Source: JACMQX01 sp040385105 (GTDB taxonomy: Bacteria > Pseudomonadota > Gammaproteobacteria > Burkholderiales > Burkholderiaceae_C). Taken from it: 64,000 bases of DNA. The notes below the pieces were generated by a model that made no database searches, was not told the DNA's origin, and was given only the letters and a program-made list of their open reading frames with translations. Position numbers and translations under genes: made by a program. The DNA lies in assembly GCA_040385105.1 (NCBI GenBank), contig JAZKHY010000043.1:1-64000 (forward strand). Reading direction: 5' to 3'. Shown here piece after piece: positions 35,812 through 45,201 of the stretch (the stretch's first letter is position 1; each line of letters opens with the position of its first letter).

Positions 35812-38460
35812 TCAGCCAGCCCGTCCCAGCGTGAAATAGAAGGTGCTTCCCGAGCCGGCAGCGGATTCAGCCCAGATTCGCCCGCCGTGGCGCGCGACGA
35901 TCCGGTGGGCAATCGCCAGGCCCACACCCACACCCGGGAACTCGGCCGTCGAATGCAGCCGCTGGAAGGCCACGAACAGCTTGTCGGCATAGGCCATGTC
36001 AAACCCCGCACCGTTGTCCGAGACGTGGTACACGACTTCCCGTGCATCGTCGCTGATCTTCTGGCCGATCCTGATCCAGCCGCCCGGCTTGCGCGCGGTG
36101 AATTTCCAGGCGTTGTCCAGCAGGCTCTCCATGACCAGCTTCAGCAGGCCGGCATCACCGAAGCACACCATCGGCCGCGCCAGTTCCACGGTGACTTCGC
36201 GTTCCGGCTCCTTCACGCGCAGCGCTTCCACCACCGCAGACGCGATGTCCGAGAGATCGACCTGCTCGCTGCGCAGCGGCGCGCGGGTGACGCGCGACAG
36301 CAGCAGCATCGCGTCAATCAGCTGGCCCATGTGCGCGGTGGAGGCGCGGATGCGGGCCAGGTAGTGCCGGCCCTGGTCTTCCAGGCCGGCGGAATGCCTC
36401 ACGGACAGCTCGCGGGCAAAGCCGTCGATCACCTGCAGGGGGGAGCGCAGGTCATGCGACACCAGGAACGAGAACGACTCCAGCACCTTGCCAGCCAGTT
36501 CCAGGTCGCGCGTGCGCTCCTCCAGCGCGCGCTCCAGCCGCACCTGGTTGCGCCGCAGCTTCGAGTCCACCACCAGCCGGTCGGTGGCATCGGTGACGAG
36601 CACCAGGTTGGCCGGGTGCTCGTCAAAGCTGATGGCGCGGGTCACCACCTCCACCAGGAAGACGGTGCCGTCCTTCTTGCGGTGGCGCCAGATGCGCGAC
36701 TCGCCCAGCGCATCATTGACCACCTGCGGCGTGCTGAGGAACTCCAGCAGCTCGGCCACATCTTCCTCGGGCAGGATGTCGGCAATGGTCATGGCCTGGA
36801 ACTCCACCGGCGTGTAGCCATACTTGGCCACTGCCGCCTCATTGACGGCCAGGAAGCGCAGGGTCCCGACCTCATACACCCACATCACGTGCGGGTTGAA
36901 CTCGAACAGCTCGCGGTAGCGCGCCTCGCGCTCGCGCAGGGCCTCCAGGGTCTGGCGCCGCTCGGTGCTGTCATGCACAAACACGCCGATGCCGTCGGGC
37001 GAGGTGAACAGCCGCATCTCGAACCAGCGCCCGAAGCCCGGGTAGTACTTCTCGAAGTCCCAGGGCCTGCCCTTGGCCAGGGCGCGGTCGCAGGCCCGGC
37101 GGATCACGTCGCCGGGATCGTCCGGGAACAGCGTCCAGAAGTTCTCCCCGGTGAGGTCGTCGCGGCCCTTTTGCAGCATGTCGGTGGCGCGCTGGTTCAG
37201 GTAGGTGAGGTTCCAGGCACTGTCCACCACGACGAAGCCCTCGCTCATGCGGTCAAGGATTTCCACCATGCCCTGCTTGGCGGAATTGGCCTCGTTCAGG
37301 GCGCGGTCGCGCTGATGGCGGCGCCGGCGGATGGTCTGCCACATGCGGTGCAGCGCCAGCTGCAGCAGCGTGAGTTCGCGCAGCGGGCTGCGCGCCAGCC
37401 TCGGCATGCCGGCGGCTTCGTCATGCCCGACGATCCGCATCTCCTCCAGCAGCCGCTCCAGCGGGCGGGCCAGCAGCCTGTCGCTGAGCACCCAGATGCC
37501 CAGCCCCGCCACCAGCAGCAGCGCCAGGATGGCGGCAACCTGAAGCGCCAGGCTGCGCACCGCCGGCGCCAGGATGGTGTCGTGCGATGCAGAGACGACC
37601 ACCGACAGGCCGGGCGTACCCGACACCATGACCAGCCGGACCTCATGGTGCTGGTCCGGGGAGCCGCCGTCCGGAGACAGCACGGGGCCCTGGCGGCGGG
37701 CGCGGACAGCTTCCAGCACGGCGGCATCGGCCAGCGGCATGCCCGCGCGGGCAGCTTCCGCGCCGGTGCCGGCCAGGACAATGCCGTTGGCATCCGCAAT
37801 GACGATCTCCATGCCCGGCGCGCTGGACGGCACGCGCAGCTTCTCGCCGACCTTCTTCAGGTCCACCGCGACGAAAGCGACTCCCCTGACCGCACCATCG
37901 TCGCCGCGGACCGGCAGGCCGAAGTTGATCGTCTTCATGCCGGTCGTGCGCCCGATGATGTACTCGCCGATGGCCAGCCTGCCGGTCTGCATGGCGCGGC
38001 GGAAGTAAAGCCGGTCACTCAGGTCGGCGTCGCCCGATATCGACAGGGCACGGCAGGTCAGCCGGCCCTGCAGGTTGAGCAGGCCGATGTTGGCATAGCC
38101 GGGCGACCTGGCGCGCAGCCGCTCCAGGTACTGGGTGCAAAGCTGCAGGTCGCCCGAGGTCACGGCCGGCGCGTTGGTGATCGCGCTCAGCAGCTGCGCC
38201 GCACCTTCCACCAGTTGCTCCTGGCTGGACGCCGTCAGTTCGGCAAGGGAGGCCATGTCCTGCTGCGCCCGCTCCACCAGCCTGGCCTGCTCTGCCAGCG
38301 ACGCCACCACCACGACCACCAGCATCGGCAGCGTCGCAAGCAGCACCAGCACCACCAGCAGGCCGCGCAGGCTGTAGCGGCGCGGCAGCCAGCTGCGCCG
38401 TACGGCCCTGGCCGGCCCGGCCGGGCCGGCTGCCTGTGGCGGGGCGAGAGGTTCTGTCAT
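35812..38460 (-). CDS. Membrane hybrid-free sensor histidine kinase (dCache, PAS, PAS)
   Basis: An 882-residue sensor kinase. Order: transmembrane helix (about 32-50), large periplasmic Cache-type sensor (about 55-300), second transmembrane helix (about 305-325), HAMP-like linker, two PAS domains (about 400-510 and 520-640), HisKA with FLVSHDLRSPLQVIDG, and a HATPase domain with NAWKFTARK and GVGVGLAIAHRIVARHG. The C-terminal half is of the phytochrome-like type and closely related to the kinase encoded just upstream at 38551-40479. Small carboxylic or amino acids are common Cache ligands. The likely partner is the single-domain regulator at 40638. Confidence 0.92.
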   Translation of the reverse strand: MTEPLAPPQAAGPAGPARAVRRSWLPRRYSLRGLLVVLVLLATLPMLVVVVVASLAEQARLVERAQQDMASLAELTASSQEQLVEGAAQLLSAITNAPAVTSGDLQLCTQYLERLRARSPGYANIGLLNLQGRLTCRALSISGDADLSDRLYFRRAMQTGRLAIGEYIIGRTTGMKTINFGLPVRGDDGAVRGVAFVAVDLKKVGEKLRVPSSAPGMEIVIADANGIVLAGTGAEAARAGMPLADAAVLEAVRARRQGPVLSPDGGSPDQHHEVRLVMVSGTPGLSVVVSASHDTILAPAVRSLALQVAAILALLLVAGLGIWVLSDRLLARPLERLLEEMRIVGHDEAAGMPRLARSPLRELTLLQLALHRMWQTIRRRRHQRDRALNEANSAKQGMVEILDRMSEGFVVVDSAWNLTYLNQRATDMLQKGRDDLTGENFWTLFPDDPGDVIRRACDRALAKGRPWDFEKYYPGFGRWFEMRLFTSPDGIGVFVHDSTERRQTLEALREREARYRELFEFNPHVMWVYEVGTLRFLAVNEAAVAKYGYTPVEFQAMTIADILPEEDVAELLEFLSTPQVVNDALGESRIWRHRKKDGTVFLVEVVTRAISFDEHPANLVLVTDATDRLVVDSKLRRNQVRLERALEERTRDLELAGKVLESFSFLVSHDLRSPLQVIDGFARELSVRHSAGLEDQGRHYLARIRASTAHMGQLIDAMLLLSRVTRAPLRSEQVDLSDIASAVVEALRVKEPEREVTVELARPMVCFGDAGLLKLVMESLLDNAWKFTARKPGGWIRIGQKISDDAREVVYHVSDNGAGFDMAYADKLFVAFQRLHSTAEFPGVGVGLAIAHRIVARHGGRIWAESAAGSGSTFYFTLGRAG

Positions 38461-38550
38461 GTATCCCCAGTTGTTGATTCCGTGGTCCCGGCCTGCATCA
38501 TCGCCCTGTTTGGCCTCTGGCGGTGCGCGCCGCCCGGAAGCTGCTGCCCG

Positions 38551-40479
38551 TCACAGGGAATGCGGCGGGTCGCCGGCTTCCTCCGCCACAGGCAGGCTGA
38601 AGTAAAACACGGCGCCCTCGCCCGGCGCACTTTCGGCCCAGACCTGCCCGCCGTGGCGCGTCACGATACGGTGCACTGTGGCAAGCCCGATGCCGGTCCC
38701 CGGGAACTCGGCCGCCGTGTGCAGCCGCTGGAAGGTGCCAAAGAGCTTCTCGGCATAGGCCATGTCAAAGCCGGCACCGTTGTCGCGTATGAAGAATATC
38801 CCGTTGGGCCCGGTGCTGCCGCTGCCGCCTACCCAGATGCGGGTGACCGGCTCGCGGGAGGTGAACTTCCAGGCGTTGCCGGCCAGGTTCTCGACCACCC
38901 GCATGAGCAGCCGCCAGTCGCCCCGCACCAGCAGGCCGGGCTCGATGTCGACCTGTGCGGCCCGGCCCGGCTGCTGCTCGCGCAGGCTGTCGAACACCTT
39001 GCGCGCCATGGCGCCGATGTCCACCGTCTCGCGCTGGATGCTGGCGCGCGACACCTGCGCCAGCGACAGCAGGTCGTCAATCAGGTCGCCCATCTGGTGG
39101 ACGCCAGCGCGGATGCGGCCCAGGTAGTGGCGCTGCTGCTCGCCCAGCTGCGCGCCGGCCGCTTTCTCCAGCATGCCGCTGAAGCCGTCAATGGCCGACA
39201 GCGGTGTGCGCAGGTCATGCGACACCGAATACGAAAAGGCCTCCAGCTCGCGGTTGGCCTCCTCCAGCTGCGCCGTGCGGCGGCGCACCCGCGCCTCCAG
39301 CTCGTCATTGAGCAGCCGCACCTCTTCCTGCGCGCGGTTGCGCTCCAGCCGCGCATGCAGGTTGCCGATGCCGAAGGCCAGGTTGTCGGCCAGCTCGCCC
39401 AGCAGCTTGACCTCCGCCTCGCCCGCCCTGTGCACCTCGCCCGAGTAAAGGGCCAGCAGGCCGAAGGTGCGTGTGCCCGAGCGCAGCGGCAGGCAGATGA
39501 GGCTGCGCAGGCCCCGGTTCATCGCGGCGCGGCGCCAGTAGAAGCTGTGCTCGGGCCGCTGTACGTCCTCGGCCACCACCATCTGGCCGCTGCGGATGGT
39601 GCGCCCTGCCGGGCCCTGGCCCATGGGCACGTTTTCGTCCCAGGTCAGCCGGGCCTGCGACAGGTAGCCCTCCTCATGGCCGGCATGGGCCATCGGCACG
39701 ATGCTGCGCTGCTCATCGTCGCGGGCATAGCCGACCCACACCATGCGGTAACCGCCGACGTCCACCGCCAGGCGGCAGATCTCCAGCAGCAGCTCGCGCT
39801 CGTCCTCCACCCGCATCAGCGCCTCGTTGCAGCGGCTGAGCACCTGCAGCGAGCGGTTGGTGCGCGCCAGTTCTTCGGTGGCCGCGTGCCGAGCTTCCTC
39901 GGCCATGGCACGCTCGATGGCCACGCGTGCCAGGCGCACCGCGCTGTCCACCATGGCCAGCTCATGCGGCCGCGGCCGGCGCGGCTCGGTGAAGTAGATG
40001 GCAAAGGTGCCCAGCACATCCCCGCTGGACGCGAGCACCGGGGCGGACCAGCAGGCCTGGTAGCCGAACCCGGCCGCCGCATCGCGCCAGGGCGCCGTCA
40101 GCGGGTCCGTCCGGATGTCCTTCACCACCACCGTGGCGCGGCGGAAGGCGGCTGTGCCGCACACGCCCGACCCTTCCGCAATGGCGATGTCGTCGACAAG
40201 CTGCCGAAACGCCTGCGGCAGCGACGTGGCCGCGCTCATGCGCAGCCTGTCCCCCGCACGAAGCAGCACCGAGCAATGCCCCCCGGCCAGCTGCCCTTCG
40301 ACCAGTGCAATCACGGCGTCGAGCGACGGCACCAGCGGCAGGCCGCTGGCAATCAGCTCCAGCACCCTCTCCTGGTCGCGCACCAGGCCCCGGGCAACCC
40401 GGCCGTTTGCGATGCCGGGGAACCCAGCCGCGCCGCGCAGCCATGCCAGGTGGGTCCGTAGTCCGGGAAGTCGAATCAC
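38551..40479 (-). CDS. GAF-GAF sensor histidine kinase
   Basis: A soluble 642-residue kinase with two GAF domains (about residues 30-170 and 200-350; VCGTAAFRRATVVVKDIRTD, GPAGRTIRSGQMVVAEDVQR), a coiled coil, the phosphoacceptor motif YSVSHDLRTPLSAIDG and an ATPase domain (NAWKFTSREP, GTGIGLATVHRIVTRHG). The start was placed at a GTG with AAAGG seven bases upstream; ATGs at 40545 and 40590 would add unlikely sequence. It precedes the Cache kinase in the same direction and is divergent from the response regulator at 40638, so all three probably work together. Confidence 0.9.
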   Translation of the reverse strand: MIRLPGLRTHLAWLRGAAGFPGIANGRVARGLVRDQERVLELIASGLPLVPSLDAVIALVEGQLAGGHCSVLLRAGDRLRMSAATSLPQAFRQLVDDIAIAEGSGVCGTAAFRRATVVVKDIRTDPLTAPWRDAAAGFGYQACWSAPVLASSGDVLGTFAIYFTEPRRPRPHELAMVDSAVRLARVAIERAMAEEARHAATEELARTNRSLQVLSRCNEALMRVEDERELLLEICRLAVDVGGYRMVWVGYARDDEQRSIVPMAHAGHEEGYLSQARLTWDENVPMGQGPAGRTIRSGQMVVAEDVQRPEHSFYWRRAAMNRGLRSLICLPLRSGTRTFGLLALYSGEVHRAGEAEVKLLGELADNLAFGIGNLHARLERNRAQEEVRLLNDELEARVRRRTAQLEEANRELEAFSYSVSHDLRTPLSAIDGFSGMLEKAAGAQLGEQQRHYLGRIRAGVHQMGDLIDDLLSLAQVSRASIQRETVDIGAMARKVFDSLREQQPGRAAQVDIEPGLLVRGDWRLLMRVVENLAGNAWKFTSREPVTRIWVGGSGSTGPNGIFFIRDNGAGFDMAYAEKLFGTFQRLHTAAEFPGTGIGLATVHRIVTRHGGQVWAESAPGEGAVFYFSLPVAEEAGDPPHSL

Positions 40480-40637
40480 AATGGCGCCTTTGCTTGTTGC
40501 ATTCCTGTGGTCCCTGCCCTCACAATGCAGGCCTGAATAGAGCATAAACAGCCGGCCGGCATTCGCCAAGGCCGCACGGGAGACCAACACGCCAGACTCC
40601 GCCGATGTTGGTTCCGGCAGACAAGGAGATTCACTTC

Positions 40638-41072
40638 ATGCACGACAAGACCATACTGGTCGTTGAGGACAACCCGGACCACCTTGAGCTTACGCTGCTC
40701 ACACTGGAAAGCAACCGGGTTGCCAACAAGATCGTCGTCGCCCGGGACGGCGTCCAGGCCCTGGACTACCTGTTCGGCACGGGCGCCCATGCAGGCCGGG
40801 ACACGACCGTGCAGCCCGAGGTCATCCTGCTGGACCTGAAGCTGCCGAAGATCTCCGGCGGCGAGGTCCTGCAGCGGGTGCGTGCCGACCCGCGCACCAA
40901 GCTGATCCCCGTCGTCATCCTGACCTCGTCCAGCGAGGAGGAAGACATCCTCGCCAGCTACAAGGACGGCGCCAACAGCTTCGTGCGCAAGCCGATCGAC
41001 TTCCAGGAGTTCACCCAGCGGCTGCAGAACCTGCAGATGTACTGGCTGCTGGTCAACGCGCCGCCCCCCTGA
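40638..41072 (+). CDS. Single-domain response regulator (Rcp1-like)
   Basis: A 144-residue stand-alone receiver. It has the acidic pair VVEDNPDH, the phospho-Asp in VILLDLKLPKISG, Thr/Ser in VVILTSSSEEED and the lysine in SFVRKPIDF. The long insert after the second helix and the LPK motif are typical of Rcp1-like regulators paired with phytochrome-type kinases. No output domain is present, so it relays phosphate or acts by protein contact. A strong ribosome binding site (AAGGAG) precedes the ATG. It is divergent from the kinases. Confidence 0.93.
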   Translation: MHDKTILVVEDNPDHLELTLLTLESNRVANKIVVARDGVQALDYLFGTGAHAGRDTTVQPEVILLDLKLPKISGGEVLQRVRADPRTKLIPVVILTSSSEEEDILASYKDGANSFVRKPIDFQEFTQRLQNLQMYWLLVNAPPP

Positions 41073-41095
41073 GGGATCGCCCGCACTACTGCGCT

Positions 41096-41142
41096 GCCCC
41101 CAAGGGGGCGCGAATCGCCTTGGGGCGGCCCTGCGGCGATTC
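41096..41142. terminator. Two hairpins between convergent genes
   Basis: GCCCCC-AA-GGGGGC (41096-41109) and GAATCGCC/GGCGATTC (41112-41119 with 41135-41142) lie between the response regulator and argP, and the second overlaps the argP stop. No T run follows, so the role as terminator is an inference. GC-rich hairpins of this kind recur between genes in related genomes. Confidence 0.4.
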
Positions 41143-42052
41143 AGGCGCTCAGTGAGGCGTTCGCCGCCTGCGTCAGCGCCGAGTTGAGCGAGTCCAGCAC
41201 TTCCGACGCCAGGTTCCAGCAATGCCAGTACAGCTGGATCGGCAACGCATGGCCCGGCGCCATGTTGACCAGCAGGCCCTGCTCCAGCAGCCCGCGCGCC
41301 AGCAGCTCGGGCACCACGCTCACGCCCCAGCCCGCCAGCACCGCCCGGACCTGGCCTTCGGAACTCGGCACGAACAGCTGGCGCAGCATGACGCGCTTCA
41401 GGCCGAAGGCGGTGGCGATGAACTCGCTTTGCATGTCATCCTTGCGGTTGAAGGCAATGAACGGCATGTCGCGGAAGTTGTGCTGCGTCAGGCCCTTGGG
41501 CGCGTGCTCGCGCGCATAGCCGGGTGAAGCCACCGCCACATAGTTCATGGCCCCCAGCGGCACCACCTTGCAGCCGCGCAGCGCCTGCTTCAGCGTGGTG
41601 ACGCAGCCCAGCACCTGGCCCGAGCGCAGCCACTCCTGGGTGAAGTCCTGGTCGTCGGCAATGATCTCCATCGGCAGGCCCTGGATGGCCAGTTCATTGA
41701 GCGCCGGCAGCGCCCAGGTGGCGATGCTGTCGGCATTGATGGCGATCGAGATGCGCTCTTCCTCGCGCGCGCCGCCGGTGGAGCTGGGCGCCAGCTCCTT
41801 CATGTCGCGCTCCAGGTCGGCCCGCAGCAGGCGCAGCTGCTTGGTGTGCTTGAGCAGCAGCTGGCCGGCGGCCGTGGCCTTGAGCGGCCGGCTGCGCACG
41901 ATCAGCACCGTGCCGACCTGCGCCTCCAGCGCGCGCAGCCGCTGCGACACCGCTGACTGGGTGATGGACAGGCGCTGGGCCGCGCGCTCGAAGCCGCCCT
42001 CCTCGACGATCGCCGCAAGGCACTCGAGCGCGTCGGGGTCAAAAGTACTCAT
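41141..42052 (-). CDS. argP: ArgP/IciA-type LysR regulator
   Basis: A 303-residue LysR-family protein. The opening FDPDALECLAAIVEEGGFERAAQRLSITQSAVSQRL is diagnostic for the ArgP group, which senses lysine and arginine and often controls the exporter ArgO/LysE. Here no exporter is adjacent. The divergent neighbour is a D-amino-acid dehydrogenase-like gene starting at 42129, a plausible target through the 76-bp shared promoter. Confidence 0.88.
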   Translation of the reverse strand: MSTFDPDALECLAAIVEEGGFERAAQRLSITQSAVSQRLRALEAQVGTVLIVRSRPLKATAAGQLLLKHTKQLRLLRADLERDMKELAPSSTGGAREEERISIAINADSIATWALPALNELAIQGLPMEIIADDQDFTQEWLRSGQVLGCVTTLKQALRGCKVVPLGAMNYVAVASPGYAREHAPKGLTQHNFRDMPFIAFNRKDDMQSEFIATAFGLKRVMLRQLFVPSSEGQVRAVLAGWGVSVVPELLARGLLEQGLLVNMAPGHALPIQLYWHCWNLASEVLDSLNSALTQAANASLSA

Positions 42053-42128
42053 ATAAGCATCCCTGATGTTTTCGCCAAGAGTTTAATTTCCCTTTTAATT
42101 GCCGGCAAGCCGCGCCACACTGCGCGTC

Positions 42129-43454
42129 ATGAAAACCATCGTCCTCGGCGCCGGCATCATCGGCATCAGCACCGCCTGGCACCTGCTTGAGCAGGGCCAT
42201 GAGGTCACCGTGGTGGACCGCCAGCCCGATGCGGCGCTGGAGACCAGCTTTGCCAATGCCGCGCAGATCTCGGTGAGCTACTGCGAGCCCTGGGCCAACC
42301 GCGACGCGCCGGCCAAGATGCTCAAGTGGCTGCTGCGCAATGACGCACCGCTGCTGTTCCGCCCCACGCTGGACTGGCAGCAGTGGCGCTGGGGCCTGCA
42401 ATTCCTGAGCCAGTGCAACGACCGGGCATTCGAGCGCAACCTGCAGCAGCTCGTCGCCCTGGGCGCCTACAGCCATGCGGCGCTCAAGGAGGTGGTGCGC
42501 GCCACCGGCATCGGATACAACCGGCTGGAGCGCGGCATTGCGCACTACTACACCGACCAGAAGTCGTTCGACGCCGCAGGCGATGCCGCTGCGCTGATGC
42601 GCAAATACGGCGTCGCGCGCCGTGTCGTCAGCCGCGACGAGCTGCTCCAGATCGAGCCCGCGTTCAAGGCCTTTGGCCACCGCATCACCGGCGGCACCTA
42701 CACCGCCAGCGACGAGTCGGGCGACGCGCGGGTGTTCACCCAGGAACTCGCGCGGCGCTGCGAGGCGCGCGGCGCGCGCTTTCTGTACGGCCATGATGTG
42801 GAGCAGCTGCGCCGGGCCGGCGGCGCCATCGAGTCGGTGGCGGTACGCAGCCGCGCAACCGGCGAGCGGCGGCTGCTGGCGGGCGATGCCTTTGTGGCAG
42901 CCTGCGGCTCCTGGACTGCGCCGCTGCTGCGCACCGTGGGCGTGGACCTGCCGATCTACCCCGGCAAGGGTTACAGCGCGACTTTCCGCATCAGGCGGCC
43001 CGAACTGGCACCGCATGTGAGCACCATCGACGACGAGGTGAAATGCGCGATGAGCCGGCTGGGCGATGACCTGCGCGTGGCCGGCACGATTGAACTCTCC
43101 GGCTATGACGCGACGCTGGACACCTCGCTGGCAAAAGCCCGCTGTGCCATGCTGGCCAGGCGCATCGAGGAAGTGCTGCCCGGCGCCTGCGACACCCGCA
43201 GCGCCGAAGAAGGCGGCGAGCCGCGTTTCTGGACGGGCCTGCGCCCCGCGACACCGACCAACATCCCCTATATCGGCCGCACACGCGTGGGCAAGCTCTG
43301 GGTCAATGCCGGCCACGGCACCCTGGGCTGGACCCACGGCGCCGGTTCGGGCAAGGCCATGGCGGCGCTCATCAGCGGCTTTGCGCCTGAAACCGGCTTT
43401 GCTTTCCTTGGCTTTGCTGACAGGCATGAACTTAGGGCCTATAAAGCAGCGTAA
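42129..43454 (+). CDS. D-amino-acid dehydrogenase-like FAD oxidoreductase
   Basis: A 441-residue flavoenzyme of the DadA/DAO family. The N-terminal FAD-binding motif is VLGAGIIGISTAWHLLEQGH, followed by the DadA-type ANAAQISVSYCEPWANRDAP. The C-terminal part has RPATPTNIPYIGR and VNAGHGTLGWTHGAGSG, also typical. It would oxidise D-amino acids to 2-oxo acids and pass electrons to the respiratory chain. It is not linked to an alanine racemase here and is divergent from argP, so the substrate may differ from D-alanine. Confidence 0.9.
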   Translation: MKTIVLGAGIIGISTAWHLLEQGHEVTVVDRQPDAALETSFANAAQISVSYCEPWANRDAPAKMLKWLLRNDAPLLFRPTLDWQQWRWGLQFLSQCNDRAFERNLQQLVALGAYSHAALKEVVRATGIGYNRLERGIAHYYTDQKSFDAAGDAAALMRKYGVARRVVSRDELLQIEPAFKAFGHRITGGTYTASDESGDARVFTQELARRCEARGARFLYGHDVEQLRRAGGAIESVAVRSRATGERRLLAGDAFVAACGSWTAPLLRTVGVDLPIYPGKGYSATFRIRRPELAPHVSTIDDEVKCAMSRLGDDLRVAGTIELSGYDATLDTSLAKARCAMLARRIEEVLPGACDTRSAEEGGEPRFWTGLRPATPTNIPYIGRTRVGKLWVNAGHGTLGWTHGAGSGKAMAALISGFAPETGFAFLGFADRHELRAYKAA

Positions 43455-43573
43455 TGCCTGACCGGGCCACTACGTAAAGCACGTTGCATCAGGGCCTCCA
43501 CCTACACGGCCACCGCGAATTCGGCGTATTCTATGTTGCACCGCAGCAAATACACTGCATGCATAGGATTTAT

Positions 43574-44761
43574 ATGCCTTCCTCATTTACCGCCAGGCTG
43601 CTTCGCAACCCGCAACTGAACCGCGTCGGCCAGCTCATGGAGGCGACTCGCCTGATCCAGCGCACGCTGGCCGGCCTGACGGCCAGGGCCGGCCAGGCGC
43701 CCGCCCCCGCGCAGGAGTCGTCCCCCTTTGCCTCGCCGGGCGCACGCCGCAAGGTGCAGGATGCGAGCCAGGGCCTGGTGATCGACGCCGTGCTGCGCGA
43801 GGTCCACCCCTCCGGCTTCGATGCCGAGGCCGACCTGACGCCCGCCCCGCCGCTTGCGCCTTCGCGCCCGCAAGCTTCGCCTTCGGAGCCGGCGAGCTTC
43901 AAGGCCGATGTGTTCGTGAGCGCCGGCACTTCCTGGCCGTACCGCCTGTATGTGCCGGCCGCGGCCGGCGATGAAGCCTTGCCGCTGGTGGTGCTGCTGC
44001 ACGGCTGCACCCAGACGGCCACCGACTTCGCCCTGGGCACGGCCATGAACCAGCTGGCCGAGCAGAAGAAATTCTTGGTGCTTTACCCCGAGCAGATCCA
44101 GCGCGCCAACAGCTCGCGCTGCTGGAACTGGTTCGAGCCCAAAAACCAGAAACGCGGCAGCGGCGAGCCGGGCATGATCGCGGCGCTGACACAGCAGGTG
44201 GTGGCCAGCCGCAACATAGACGCCAGCCGCGTTTACGTCACCGGCCTGTCCGCCGGCGGCGCGATGGCGGCCGTGATGGCCGGCCTGTACCCCGACATTT
44301 TCGCGGCTGTGGGCGTCCACTCTGGCCTGCCCTGCGGAGCGGCGCACGACATTCCGTCGGCCTTCACCGTCATGCGTTCAGGCAACCCGCCCAAGGCGCC
44401 GGGCCGGCCCAAGGCCGGCCGCAGCCTGCCGACCATCGTGTTCCATGGCACGGCCGACAAGACGGTTCACCCCGACAACGGCGAGCACATCGTCAGTGCG
44501 GCGGTGAAGGCGGCCGAAGCGGCCGGCAAGCCGCTGGCCCGCAGCGAGGTCCAGCAGGAAGGCAGCGGCGCCCGCACCGCGCGGCGCACCCGCTTCCTGG
44601 CAGAAGACGGCACGCCCTGGGTCGAGCACTGGGAGGTGGCGTCAGGCCCACACGGCTGGTCCGGCGGCGACACCGCCGGCTCCTACACCGACCCGACCGG
44701 GCCATCGGCCTCGGCGGCGATGCTGGAATTCTTTTTGCAGCACCGCAAGCAGGCGGCCTGA
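43574..44761 (+). CDS. PHB-depolymerase-family esterase
   Basis: A 395-residue alpha/beta hydrolase of the poly(3-hydroxybutyrate) depolymerase / LpqC family. A basic, Pro-rich N-terminal region of about 110 residues precedes the catalytic domain with the oxyanion region VVLLHGCTQTATDFA, the nucleophile GLSAGGAM, the aspartate in HGTADKTVHPDN and the histidine in SGPHGWSGG. No classical signal peptide is seen, so an intracellular polymer or feruloyl/acetyl ester substrate is possible. The ATG at 43574 follows AGGA. Confidence 0.9.
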   Translation: MPSSFTARLLRNPQLNRVGQLMEATRLIQRTLAGLTARAGQAPAPAQESSPFASPGARRKVQDASQGLVIDAVLREVHPSGFDAEADLTPAPPLAPSRPQASPSEPASFKADVFVSAGTSWPYRLYVPAAAGDEALPLVVLLHGCTQTATDFALGTAMNQLAEQKKFLVLYPEQIQRANSSRCWNWFEPKNQKRGSGEPGMIAALTQQVVASRNIDASRVYVTGLSAGGAMAAVMAGLYPDIFAAVGVHSGLPCGAAHDIPSAFTVMRSGNPPKAPGRPKAGRSLPTIVFHGTADKTVHPDNGEHIVSAAVKAAEAAGKPLARSEVQQEGSGARTARRTRFLAEDGTPWVEHWEVASGPHGWSGGDTAGSYTDPTGPSASAAMLEFFLQHRKQAA

Positions 44762-44783
44762 GCGGGCCTGCCCGCGCACAGCC

Positions 44784-45092
44784 TCAAATTTTGAAGGCGG
44801 CCTGGGTCTGGGGCTTGACCAGGTCGATGTACTGCTCGCGGTGCTTGCGGATGTAGCCGGCGATGAACTGGCAGGCCGGTATCACGAACAGCCCGCGCTC
44901 GCGGGCATCGGCCAGCACGCCTTTCGCAATGAACGAGCCCACGCCCTTGCCTTCGTTGCCGGGCAGGACTTCTGTGTGGGTGAACATGATGCTGTCGCTC
45001 AGCAGGTTGTATTCGCAATACCCCACCAGCTTGCCGTCGTCATCGGCTTCGTAGCGGTGCTTGTCAGGGTGGTTCTGCAGGGTGAGGGCCAT
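44784..45092 (-). CDS. GNAT acetyltransferase, NATD1/YjdJ-type
   Basis: A 102-residue minimal GNAT fold. The acetyl-CoA-binding segment is NEGKGVGSFIAKGVLADARE, preceded by the strand IMFTHTEVLP and followed by VIPACQFIAGYI. This compact family is widespread and its substrate is unknown. The start at MALTLQNHPDKHRYE is typical; longer readings overlap the divergent reductase gene. Confidence 0.88.
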   Translation of the reverse strand: MALTLQNHPDKHRYEADDDGKLVGYCEYNLLSDSIMFTHTEVLPGNEGKGVGSFIAKGVLADARERGLFVIPACQFIAGYIRKHREQYIDLVKPQTQAAFKI

Positions 45093-45201
45093 GGTGTTTC
45101 CCGGAAAATGTTGCAGGCATCTTAAGCGTCGGGCCGGTGCGCCCGAAGCGGCCGGCGCGAAGACCCCGTATGCTGCTCGCCTGACACTGGAGACCCCCCG
45201 C

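Noticed and set aside
35887..40461. Very long plus-strand ORF of 1524 residues
   Set aside because: It is the complement of two histidine kinase genes; the translation is His/Gln/Arg-rich shadow sequence with no domain.
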